Below are positions 29,083 to 37,716 of a stretch of DNA of 64,000 nt, in pieces; the first letter of the stretch is position 1; each line of letters begins with the position of its first letter. This DNA is from Pseudopedobacter saltans DSM 12145 (GTDB lineage: Bacteria > Bacteroidota > Bacteroidia > Sphingobacteriales > Sphingobacteriaceae). The stretch covers positions 2,914,001 through 2,978,000 of the forward strand of contig NC_015177.1 in the NCBI RefSeq assembly GCF_000190735.1, in the 5' to 3' direction. The notes beneath the pieces were generated by a model. The model saw only the letters and a list, made by a program, of their open reading frames with translations, searched no databases and was not told the DNA's origin. The translations under genes were made by a program, and so were the position numbers.

Positions 29083-29119
29083 AAGTCGGAAACTAGGCCA
29101 ATCGCTTCATTTCCGACTT
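29083..29119. repeat. Hairpin between atpE and atpF
   Basis: AAGTCGGAAA (29083-29092) and TTTCCGACTT (29110-29119) form a perfect 10-bp stem with a 17-base loop in the 94-base spacer just downstream of the atpE stop codon on the transcript. It could protect the 3' end of an atpE message, since subunit c is needed in many copies. Confidence 0.6.
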
Positions 29120-29135
29120 AAAAATTTGAGTTGTC

Positions 29136-29363
<228 letters not shown>

Positions 29364-29395
29364 TTATTATATATGTTTAAACAAAAAGTTTCTAA

Positions 29396-30517
29396 TTAAT
29401 GATGATGCTCTTCTACTGCTGTACCTATAAACAAAGCTGCCAACATAGTGAAGATAAATGCTTGTAAGAATGCGACTAACAATTCCAAAACAGACATAAA
29501 CAACACGAAAGCTACAGATACAGGAGCGATTGCTACACTTTTGAAAATAAAGATTAAAGATACTAAGCTTAAAATAATAATGTGTCCCGCAGTAATATTA
29601 GCAAAAAGACGAACCATTAAAGCGAAAGGCTTAGAGAAAACACCGATAATCTCCACCGCCCACATAATTGGCAATAACCAAAACGGAACATCTGGTTTAA
29701 AAATGTGTTTCCAGTAATATTTATTACCGTTGATATTTACGACTACTAACACGATAGCAGCCAAAACAAGAGTTACCGCAATATTTCCCGTAACGTTGGC
29801 GCTTCCTGGGAAAATAGGAATTAAACCTAACATATTGTTGAACCAAATAAAGAAGAAGATAGTCAACAACAAAGGCATAAATTTCTCGTATTTATAACCA
29901 ATATTCGGACGAGCGATGTCGTCTCTAACAAATAAGATAATTGGTTCCAACCAAGACTGTAAACCTTTAGGTGCTTTCCCTACCCTTTTCTTGTAAGAAC
30001 CAGAAATGCTCAAGAACACAATCAACAACAATGTTATTGCTATAAACATTCCAGCCACGTTTTTAGTAATAGAAAAATCTAAAACTTTTGCTGTTGCAGC
30101 TTCATCTATCTGTCCTTCAGCATTAACAACTTTGATATGTTCATGCTCGTTAATGTAAGTATAGAATTTCCCTGTATAAGGAATTGGATGATGATGCTCG
30201 TCCATTAAGTTTGCAGAGGAAAAAATCTCCAAGCCTTTATCTGTATATAATATTACAGGAAGATTCAACGAAGTATGTCCCCACAAATGCCAACTATGAG
30301 AGTCACTGATATGCTCCAAAATAGTCACCGTTGGATCAAACTTTTCTTCCGCAGCTTTGTGTTCTTCAACAGCTGCCACATGTAGTGTATCTTCCGCCTT
30401 CAAAACGCTATCTTGCTCCTCGAAAGCGAAGGTCTTAAATGACATAAAAGCTAAAAAAAGAGCAAAAACTGTCTTTAGTCTGATTTTTTTGTAATTTAAA
30501 ATGTGGCTAAAATCCAT
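29396..30517 (-). CDS. atpB: ATP synthase Fo a subunit
   Basis: This 373-residue subunit a forms the proton half-channels. The C-terminal domain shows the essential arginine helix FALMVRLFANITAGH and a following helix LLVAFLQAFIFTMLAALFIG. The protein is longer than the E. coli form: it has a cleavable-looking signal (about 1-32) and a His-rich periplasmic extension of about 120 residues, which is common in Bacteroidota. It ends in EEHHH. Confidence 0.96.
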   Translation of the reverse strand: MDFSHILNYKKIRLKTVFALFLAFMSFKTFAFEEQDSVLKAEDTLHVAAVEEHKAAEEKFDPTVTILEHISDSHSWHLWGHTSLNLPVILYTDKGLEIFSSANLMDEHHHPIPYTGKFYTYINEHEHIKVVNAEGQIDEAATAKVLDFSITKNVAGMFIAITLLLIVFLSISGSYKKRVGKAPKGLQSWLEPIILFVRDDIARPNIGYKYEKFMPLLLTIFFFIWFNNMLGLIPIFPGSANVTGNIAVTLVLAAIVLVVVNINGNKYYWKHIFKPDVPFWLLPIMWAVEIIGVFSKPFALMVRLFANITAGHIIILSLVSLIFIFKSVAIAPVSVAFVLFMSVLELLVAFLQAFIFTMLAALFIGTAVEEHHH

Positions 30518-30531
30518 TGATTCCGTGTTTT

Positions 30532-30927
30532 TTACTTTTTAATTTGGTGGCGCAAGTTAACTAACAAACAATAGATTTCAAAGACCGTAAATAAGAAATA
30601 CGCAGAAAAAAAATTTATGACGAAAATTATGGGGTCTACTTTGAATTTATTGAGGTAAAAAACAGCTAATAACATACTCAGCAACAACCGGATAACAATA
30701 CCTCCCATTGACATTAAAACCTGTCCTTCGCCTCCATTTTTTATTCCATACCAGGAAACTAAGTAAACTACTATTGCAATACCTGCCATGAACCCAAAAA
30801 TCACCCAATATTTAGGAATAAAATAGGTAATCAAATTAAATGGGTACATTAATAAAAGACTAACGCCTACTAACAATAAAGTATATACAAAGAAAAGACT
30901 AAAAAACTTGCTTAAACCCAAAATCAA
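30532..30927 (-). CDS. AtpI-like membrane protein of the ATP synthase operon
   Basis: This 131-residue protein has four predicted membrane helices and sits 14 bases upstream of atpB, the position of the ATP synthase accessory subunit I in many bacteria. The sequence is only weakly conserved. No ATG is present at the 5' end: TTG at 30927 is the likely start, and ATT codons further upstream remain possible. AtpI-type proteins help assemble the c ring or supply Mg2+; here the role is inferred from position and topology. Confidence 0.75.
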   Translation of the reverse strand: MILGLSKFFSLFFVYTLLLVGVSLLLMYPFNLITYFIPKYWVIFGFMAGIAIVVYLVSWYGIKNGGEGQVLMSMGGIVIRLLLSMLLAVFYLNKFKVDPIIFVINFFSAYFLFTVFEIYCLLVNLRHQIKK

Positions 30928-31003
30928 AAAGTATTTATAAACTTTAATTATCGAGGAGCAAATTTATGAATTGTTTTCAGATAATCACCAAGCAGATAAG
31001 GTA

Positions 31004-31246
31004 TTACGGCTTTTTATTTAATAAATCTCTAAAAACTGTACATAAAGCTATTATAACGCCTACCAAACTGAGTAAACCAGTGACAACTGGCGTTTTGTTT
31101 TGCTGATACTCGTCTATTTTATATCCTATGAAAGTACATATTCCAATTATGCCTATCATTTGAAATGCTAATGCAGAATACTTGACGTAGCTATTTGCAG
31201 AATTAAGAAATTGCTTCTTTTTCTCTTGTGGATTCTTCTTTTGCAT
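31004..31246 (-). CDS. atpZ: AtpZ/AtpI-family small membrane protein
   Basis: This 80-residue protein has two membrane helices (about 22-45 and 55-75) and the AtpZ-family pattern YVKYSALAFQMIGIIGICTFIGYKID cut by a short polar linker, then GLLSLVGVIIALC. AtpZ proteins are Mg2+ or c-ring assembly factors of F-ATPases. The ATG at 31246 lies inside the bactofilin gene (44-base overlap), so the two are probably translationally coupled. A TTG one codon upstream is less likely. Confidence 0.85.
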   Translation of the reverse strand: MQKKNPQEKKKQFLNSANSYVKYSALAFQMIGIIGICTFIGYKIDEYQQNKTPVVTGLLSLVGVIIALCTVFRDLLNKKP

Positions 31247-31622
31247 CAAAAATAGAACTTGTATCTGTTACTCCTGTTTGACAAAAACCGCTAAAGTCGG
31301 CACCATTTTCTATAACCAATTTATTAGAAGAAATGTTTCCATTAACTTTAGCCGTCTGCTTTAAAAACAGGTTCTCTCCAACGGCAATATTTCCTGTGAC
31401 AACACCCGATATCTCTGCAGAATAGGCATAAATATTCCCTATTACTTCCCCTACAGCCCCAATAACAACTTTAGCTTTTGAAATTACGTCACCAACTATA
31501 GTACCATCTACACGGATGTCACCTTTTGTTGCCAAATTTCCTTTTATTTCTGTTCCTTCGCCAACAATATTTATAGAGCTAGCCTTTTGCTCGTTCTGTT
31601 GTCTTTTTTGTTTTTGAAACAT
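31203..31622 (-). CDS. Bactofilin (polymer-forming cytoskeletal protein)
   Basis: This 139-residue protein has the bactofilin beta-helix core (about 20-115). The repeated turns GTEIKGNLATKGDIRVDGTI and GDVISKAKVVIGAVGEVIGN show the usual 6-residue Gly/Ile/Val periodicity, with short disordered ends. Bactofilins self-assemble into filaments that position cell-wall enzymes. The M23 peptidase gene is just upstream (10-base gap), the well-known bactofilin-peptidase pairing. The start is the ATG at 31622. Confidence 0.93.
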   Translation of the reverse strand: MFQKQKRQQNEQKASSINIVGEGTEIKGNLATKGDIRVDGTIVGDVISKAKVVIGAVGEVIGNIYAYSAEISGVVTGNIAVGENLFLKQTAKVNGNISSNKLVIENGADFSGFCQTGVTDTSSIFDAKEESTREKEAIS

Positions 31623-31632
31623 CTTCAAATCT

Positions 31633-32502
31633 TTAAAAATTCATAAATTTTTCTGGATTCACAGGACTACCGTTCATCCAGAGTTCGAAATGTAAATGAG
31701 GGCCAGTTGTATATTCCCCTGTATTCCCAACTACTGCTATTACGTCCCCGGCTCTAACAAAACTACCGGTCTTTTTTAATAATGCAGAACAATGCTTATA
31801 GAAAGAAATCATATTATCTCTATGCTGAATTGCGATAACATTACCCGTTTCGGGAGTAAATGAAGAAAATACAACTGTTCCTTCTAATACTGCTTTTATG
31901 TTTTCATTCTTTTTTGCTGCAATATCAATTCCGAAATGAGATCCATTTTTATCAAAATGCTCGGTTACATTTCCTTTTATTGGACTGAAAAAAGTAAAGG
32001 CATTAACTCCTTTCTTATTTTCACTGCCTGCTTGTTCTACGTTAAGATCAAACTGACTTTCGGATTCTATAAGCTTCCGCAATTCCAATTCCTCTTTGGA
32101 TATTTTACTATTTAACAGCTTATCACTTTTAGAGTCGTCTTTATCTTCACCTTTCGATTGAACCTTACCTTCAACATTTCCATTAATTACATTTCTTATA
32201 TTTTCTAAATAGATATCATTTTGATGACTCAACTTGGTTAATGAATCTATTTTCATATATGCATTAACTATTTCTCTTTGAGAAGAAATGTCGGAGACAC
32301 CTATCAGATATTGCTTCAATGGAGTCATTTTTATAATAAGCAATGTTAAAAATATCAAAACAATGGCAAAAGCTCCCGTTCCCATAATCAGATACCATAA
32401 CGAAGCTCTAAAAGAAATCTTTTCCTCAAAAGTATTATCGTTTAATACAACCAATTTATATTTTTCTTTTAATCGTGTTATGAGCTTTTTTCTTTTGGCC
32501 AT
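31633..32502 (-). CDS. M23 (LytM) family peptidase, membrane-anchored
   Basis: This 289-residue protein has an N-terminal membrane helix (about 32-55), a helical/coiled region (about 60-165) and a C-terminal LytM domain (about 185-285). The zinc ligands are in place: HFGIDIAA supplies His and Asp, and GPHLHFELW supplies HxH. Such enzymes cut peptidoglycan cross-links in the periplasm, so this one is probably active. It heads the minus-strand run that includes bactofilin and ATP synthase genes. Confidence 0.93.
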   Translation of the reverse strand: MAKRKKLITRLKEKYKLVVLNDNTFEEKISFRASLWYLIMGTGAFAIVLIFLTLLIIKMTPLKQYLIGVSDISSQREIVNAYMKIDSLTKLSHQNDIYLENIRNVINGNVEGKVQSKGEDKDDSKSDKLLNSKISKEELELRKLIESESQFDLNVEQAGSENKKGVNAFTFFSPIKGNVTEHFDKNGSHFGIDIAAKKNENIKAVLEGTVVFSSFTPETGNVIAIQHRDNMISFYKHCSALLKKTGSFVRAGDVIAVVGNTGEYTTGPHLHFELWMNGSPVNPEKFMNF

Positions 32503-32599
32503 TCTTTGCGAGAATTACTGAGCTTATTAATATATTTAGCCGTTAAAATACGACAAGATAAAAATATTTTGGCTCGTATTTGATTTAAACTTTAAAATT

Positions 32600-35383
32600 T
32601 TGGTTTTGGACGTAAGCATTAAACAGTTTATTAAATATCTATCATTTACAGTAATACTTGCGATAACTGCCTGTGCATCTAAAAAATCTGATAGAAAGGT
32701 ATCTTTCATAAAGAATCTAACTGCTCATTATAATATTTATTATAATGCATCAGAAATGTTAAAAACTACCGAGATTAACATTAAAAATTCAAACAAGGAT
32801 GATTACAACCGTTTACTGAAAATTTTCCCTATTCCAAGTAAAGAGACTTCCAACGCAGAAACCGAAAATTTAAATGAAGTTATTTTAAGGGCAAATAGAA
32901 TTGCTCTTGAAAAATATGAGAGTAACTGGATTGACGATGCTTTTTTGCTATTGGCCAAGGCCGAGTATTATAAAGGAAATTTTTTCAATGCAGCAGAATA
33001 CTTCAGTTATGTTTCTCAGAATTTCCCTCAGGAGAAACAGAATACCATAGAAGCTTTAATATGGCACGGAAAATCATTATTTGCTTTAAATAAATACAAG
33101 GAGGCCGATTCTGTATTGCAATCGGCTTATGCTAAAAACCAGAAATATTACAGAGCAGAGCTTAATGCTGCACTGGCAAACTCTCACTTACACCAAAATA
33201 AATTAAACGATGCAGAACATCATTTAGGAAAAGCTGTAAGTTTTGCAAAGGACAGATATTCTAAAATAAGATGGACTTATATTCTGGCTCAATTGCAAGA
33301 GGAGGTTAATAAACCCGAAACGGCTTACAAAAATTACGGAAAGGTTGTAAAAAGCAACGCTTCTTTCGAAATGTCTTTCAATGCAAATCTCTCTCAGGTT
33401 AGATTAAAAGAGTCCGCCAGCGGTATTCAGTTTAATAAAATAGCCACACTGCATCGACTTTTAAAAGAGGATAAGAACAAAGAATTTAAAGATCAGATTT
33501 ATTATCAAATTGGACAATCATACGAAGATTTAGCGAATTTAAAAGATGCTATCAAGTATTACGACATCTCGGCGCACACCGAACCGGGGAGTGCCAAACA
33601 AAAAGCGTTATCTTATTTAAAGCTCGCTGAGATAAACTTTGATTCGCTAAAAAATTACTCGAAAGCGCAACTTTATTATGACAGTACGCTTCAAAGCTTG
33701 CCTAATGATTATCCTACTTTTAATGCGATCTCATTAAAGGCTAAAAATCTGCAATACCTTGCAGACAGGCTTATGCTGATTGAAGAAGAAAAAGAATTAC
33801 TGATGTTAAGCAAATTGCCTGAGGACGAACGCGCGCATTATATCGAAAACAAAATCAAAGAAAACGAAAAAGAAGATGTCGTTTCCTCTAACCAATCTGC
33901 AAATGATTTTAGGCTTTCTTCCCCTGATCCTAATTTACGTAAAGACAATGAGACTTTCTATTTCAACAACAGCACAGCCATTTCTCAAGGTATAAATGAA
34001 TTCAAAAAAAAATGGGGTAACCGTAAGCTTAGTGATAACTGGCGAATCAGTTCCGGGGTAACTAACATTTCTATAGATCAGGAATCAAATAAATCAGACG
34101 CTACTCTACAAAATACTTTTTCTAAGAAAATTATCGATAAGGATTCTTTGAAATCAATAATGTTGAATAGAGTTCCCATTACAGCAGATCAAAAAGCTAA
34201 TACGTTAAATAAAATAAAGAATGCGAGATATGAAATCGCTATGTTCTATAAAGAACAACTTCTTGATCAAGAAGCGGCTATTGGCGAGTTAGAGCAATCT
34301 CTGGAAGATTATACAATCGACGAACCAAAAGTCGCCGAGATTTATTACCAATTGTACCGTCTTTATGAGGACATTGATACTCAAAAATCCGAACAGTATA
34401 AAAATTTAGTAATAAAAAGCTTTCCAGGATCCATTTACGCAAAAGCTATTTTGAATCCTGATTTTGGTAAGGAGAGCGAAACAAATTTATCCAACTTAAG
34501 AAAGGAATATGAAACTGCTTATCAAAGTTATATTAATAAAAACTATACAGAAACTATAGAAAGAATTAATGTTTTGATAGCAAAGTCTCAGGAATTTCCA
34601 TCCGAAGCAGCACAATTTGAATATTTAAAAGCACTCGCTATTGGGCATACTCAAAAGGCACCAGTCTTTGTTGCTCAACTGGAATCTATACTTAAAAAAT
34701 ATCCTGCTGATTCCGCTGTGAGTTCCCGAATTAAGAATCAGCTTAGTTTTATAGAAAAGAACAAGACCAGTTTCTATGACAGGCCAACGGCTTTACTTAA
34801 CTATGATCCAAACGAAATAATTCCGTCTGCTAATTATGCAACTTCCACCTCTGTTGATAACAACCAAAAGGCAGATAAAAACACTCCTGAAAGAGTAGAA
34901 CCTGCAACACCTGTTGTTTCAAATACTAAAAAAGACCAACCAACACCTGCTTCTAAAATTGCCGAAAACGCAACGAAGACAGAAAATATAATACCTGAAA
35001 AAGAAGCTGAAAAGCCTAAACCAATTAATTTCGCAAACAATATCAGGATTAAACATGCCGTTGTTATAGACGTACGAAATGCTAAAATTAATGTTGCAAA
35101 ACCTTTTGCAGCCTTAACAAAATATTTTTATACTAAATTTGCACCAGGATCTGTCAACCTGTCTATTAGAACTGTAGGAGATACAGACAAGTTGATTATA
35201 GTAAAAGGTCCTTTTTCAAACAGGGAAATGGCAGAAAAAGCATTGGCAGAATTATCTAATTCGCTTCCAGAATTATTGGATCTGAAAGCTAGCGAATTTA
35301 CATCATTTGTCATTTCAGACCCTAACTTACTATTGATCAACAGTACGGAAAGTTTGAATAAGTATTTAAATTTCATAAAGTAA
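32600..35383 (+). CDS. porW: SprE/PorW-type TPR lipoprotein of the type IX secretion system
   Basis: This protein of about 927 residues is a lipoprotein (lipobox ITAC, about residue 26) with ASKKSDRKVSFIKNLTAHYN, the N-terminal pattern of SprE/PorW. It is followed by many TPR-type helices (about 60-420 and 555-760), a Pro/Thr/Lys-rich linker (about 765-820) and a small C-terminal domain with VVKGPFSN-like strands. SprE/PorW is required for T9SS secretion and gliding, and links the motor to the outer membrane in current models. No ATG fits: the start is a TTG at 32600 or 32606. PBP1A follows 2 bases after the stop codon. Confidence 0.85.
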   Translation: MVLDVSIKQFIKYLSFTVILAITACASKKSDRKVSFIKNLTAHYNIYYNASEMLKTTEINIKNSNKDDYNRLLKIFPIPSKETSNAETENLNEVILRANRIALEKYESNWIDDAFLLLAKAEYYKGNFFNAAEYFSYVSQNFPQEKQNTIEALIWHGKSLFALNKYKEADSVLQSAYAKNQKYYRAELNAALANSHLHQNKLNDAEHHLGKAVSFAKDRYSKIRWTYILAQLQEEVNKPETAYKNYGKVVKSNASFEMSFNANLSQVRLKESASGIQFNKIATLHRLLKEDKNKEFKDQIYYQIGQSYEDLANLKDAIKYYDISAHTEPGSAKQKALSYLKLAEINFDSLKNYSKAQLYYDSTLQSLPNDYPTFNAISLKAKNLQYLADRLMLIEEEKELLMLSKLPEDERAHYIENKIKENEKEDVVSSNQSANDFRLSSPDPNLRKDNETFYFNNSTAISQGINEFKKKWGNRKLSDNWRISSGVTNISIDQESNKSDATLQNTFSKKIIDKDSLKSIMLNRVPITADQKANTLNKIKNARYEIAMFYKEQLLDQEAAIGELEQSLEDYTIDEPKVAEIYYQLYRLYEDIDTQKSEQYKNLVIKSFPGSIYAKAILNPDFGKESETNLSNLRKEYETAYQSYINKNYTETIERINVLIAKSQEFPSEAAQFEYLKALAIGHTQKAPVFVAQLESILKKYPADSAVSSRIKNQLSFIEKNKTSFYDRPTALLNYDPNEIIPSANYATSTSVDNNQKADKNTPERVEPATPVVSNTKKDQPTPASKIAENATKTENIIPEKEAEKPKPINFANNIRIKHAVVIDVRNAKINVAKPFAALTKYFYTKFAPGSVNLSIRTVGDTDKLIIVKGPFSNREMAEKALAELSNSLPELLDLKASEFTSFVISDPNLLLINSTESLNKYLNFIK

Positions 35384-35385
35384 AA

Positions 35386-37632
35386 ATGCAGAAGAAAAAC
35401 AGCCTTTTAACCGAGGATATCAAAAGATACAACAGATATTTTTGGACATGGGTAATTGGCGTTGTAGCGTTCGTAGCACTAATTATAGTTGCAACCGGTT
35501 TTGGCTTATTTGGAGAATTACCTTCATTTAGAGATTTAGAAAACCCAAAAAGTAATCTGGCTTCTATAATTTATGCAGAAGATAAAGCCGAATTAGGAAC
35601 ATATTATGTTCAAAACAGATCCAACGTTAGATTTAAGGATATATCTCCTAATGTAATCAATGCGCTTGTTGCAACAGAGGATGTAAGATTTTTGGAACAT
35701 TCTGGTGTAGACTTTAAAAGAACTTTCTCTATTATTCTTTATAACCTTATAGGAAAAAAACAAGGTGCCAGTACCATTACTCAACAATTGGCTTTAAACC
35801 TCTTTTCCGAACAGGCAAGAGAAAAATCTACTTTAAAACGGATTCCTCAGAAACTTAAAGAACTTATTGTTGCTGTTCGTTTAGAGCGTAATTATACAAA
35901 AGAGGAAATCATCACAATGTATTTAAATACAGTTGATTTTGGTAACAATTCTTTTGGGATAAAAGCGGCTGCCAGAACCTATTTTAATACAACACCAGCT
36001 AAATTAGATCCGGCGCAAGCAGCTACTCTTGTGGGTATTTTAAAAGGAACCAGCCTATATTCTCCCACTAGAAATCCCGAGCGTTCTCTAGGAAGAAGAA
36101 ACCTGATTCTTAGAAAAATGGCTGATGAAAACTTCATTTCTGAAGCCGAAGCTGAAAAGTTCAAACAAGAGTCGTTAGGACTAAAATTCAATCCTGCCAG
36201 CCATAGTGAAGGATTAGCGACATACTTTAGAGCTGTATTGAAAAAAGATATTCAGCAAACTCTAAAAGAACTTTCTATTACAAAAGCAGACGGAACACCA
36301 TACGATTTGGACAGAGATGGTTTAAAAATCTATACTACCATCAACACAAAAATGCAACGTTATGCAGAAGAGTCCCAAATCGAATATATGAAAACCCTTC
36401 AGAAAGAATTTAATGCGCACTGGAAAGGCAGAGACCCTTTCAAAGGCAATGAAAATCTGATTAAACAAGGGATGAAACGTTCGGATAGGTATAAAGCTTT
36501 AATAGAAGAAGGCCTGTCTGAGTCGGAAATCGAGAAAAATTTCAATACTCCAACCCAAATGGAAATATTTAGTTGGAGAGGAAATATTGATACGGTGATG
36601 AAACCTATCGATTCCATAAAATATTATAAAATGATCTTGAGAAACTCCCTGATGAGTATGGATCCTAACACAGGCGAAATAAAAGCTTGGGTAGGAGGAA
36701 TAAATTTCGAGCATTTTAAATATGACCAGGTGAAAATGGGAACCAGACAAGTCGGTTCAACAGCTAAACCATTTACCTATGCTGTTGGTATCGATAATGG
36801 TTATTCTCCGTGTTATCAGGTAAATAATGTTCCTTACACGGTTACCGGTTATGGTGAGCCCTGGACTCCAAGAGGTCATGTTGCTAAACAGGGATACTTA
36901 ACATTAAGACAAGCGATGGCGCTTTCTCAGAACTATATTACCGCCTGGGTGATGCAACAAGTCGGCCCTGAAAGTGTTGCCGCTTTAATTCAAAGGATGG
37001 GAATTACCAGCAATGTACCACCATATCCATCTATTGCCTTAGGATCTTTTGAAGCCTCGGTATTTGATATGACAGGTGCTTACAGTGCTTTTGTAAACCA
37101 CGGGGTATGGACTGAACCAACGTATTTACTTCGCGTTGAAGATAAAAATGGTAATGTTTTGTTCGAAAGAAAACCTAAAGTTGTGGTTGCACTTAATCCG
37201 CAAACTGCTTATATAATGACATACATGTTAAAAGGTGTTGTTGAACAAGGAACAGGTGTACGTTTAAGATATCGTTATGGACTGACAAATCCTATTGGAG
37301 GAAAAACAGGTACTACCAATGACAATTCTGACGGTTGGTTTATGGCAATCACTCCGCAACTTGTAACCGGAATCTGGACAGGTTGCGAGGACAGGGCTAT
37401 ACACTTTAGAAGTACAAACTTAGGTGAAGGGGCCAATACGGCATTACCTATCTTTGCCGGATTCATCAAAAAAGTATATGCAGATCCTTCTTTAGGAATT
37501 ACAAAAGGTGATTTTGAGCAACCTACGGGTGGAATATCAACAGTTTTAGATTGTAATCAATACCATCAGGGTGCAGGCGGAGAAAATCAGGAAGGCTCAT
37601 CAGAAAATTTAAACGAAAGATTGGGTTTTTAA
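35386..37632 (+). CDS. Penicillin-binding protein 1A (bifunctional glycosyltransferase/transpeptidase)
   Basis: This 748-residue class A PBP polymerises and cross-links peptidoglycan. It has one N-terminal membrane helix (about 18-40), a GT51 domain with catalytic Glu98 in EDVRFLEHSG and the STITQQLALNL block, and a transpeptidase domain with Ser458-x-x-Lys461 (GSTAKPF), SQN in LSQNYITAW, and KTGT in GGKTGTTNDNSDGWF. Length is typical. It is encoded right behind porW and is followed by a terminator. Confidence 0.96.
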   Translation: MQKKNSLLTEDIKRYNRYFWTWVIGVVAFVALIIVATGFGLFGELPSFRDLENPKSNLASIIYAEDKAELGTYYVQNRSNVRFKDISPNVINALVATEDVRFLEHSGVDFKRTFSIILYNLIGKKQGASTITQQLALNLFSEQAREKSTLKRIPQKLKELIVAVRLERNYTKEEIITMYLNTVDFGNNSFGIKAAARTYFNTTPAKLDPAQAATLVGILKGTSLYSPTRNPERSLGRRNLILRKMADENFISEAEAEKFKQESLGLKFNPASHSEGLATYFRAVLKKDIQQTLKELSITKADGTPYDLDRDGLKIYTTINTKMQRYAEESQIEYMKTLQKEFNAHWKGRDPFKGNENLIKQGMKRSDRYKALIEEGLSESEIEKNFNTPTQMEIFSWRGNIDTVMKPIDSIKYYKMILRNSLMSMDPNTGEIKAWVGGINFEHFKYDQVKMGTRQVGSTAKPFTYAVGIDNGYSPCYQVNNVPYTVTGYGEPWTPRGHVAKQGYLTLRQAMALSQNYITAWVMQQVGPESVAALIQRMGITSNVPPYPSIALGSFEASVFDMTGAYSAFVNHGVWTEPTYLLRVEDKNGNVLFERKPKVVVALNPQTAYIMTYMLKGVVEQGTGVRLRYRYGLTNPIGGKTGTTNDNSDGWFMAITPQLVTGIWTGCEDRAIHFRSTNLGEGANTALPIFAGFIKKVYADPSLGITKGDFEQPTGGISTVLDCNQYHQGAGGENQEGSSENLNERLGF

Positions 37633-37657
37633 TCCGACAAATCGAATAATCTATTGC

Positions 37658-37688
37658 AGGCATAATGGTTTATAAAACTATTATGCCT
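37658..37688 (+). terminator. Terminator after PBP1A gene
   Basis: AGGCATAATGGTT (37658-37670) pairs with AACTATTATGCCT (37676-37688) over 13 positions with one G-T pair, followed by TATTTTTG. It separates the porW-PBP1A unit from uvrC. Confidence 0.8.
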
Positions 37689-37716
37689 TATTTTTGTCTA
37701 AAGTTTTGCTAAAAAC

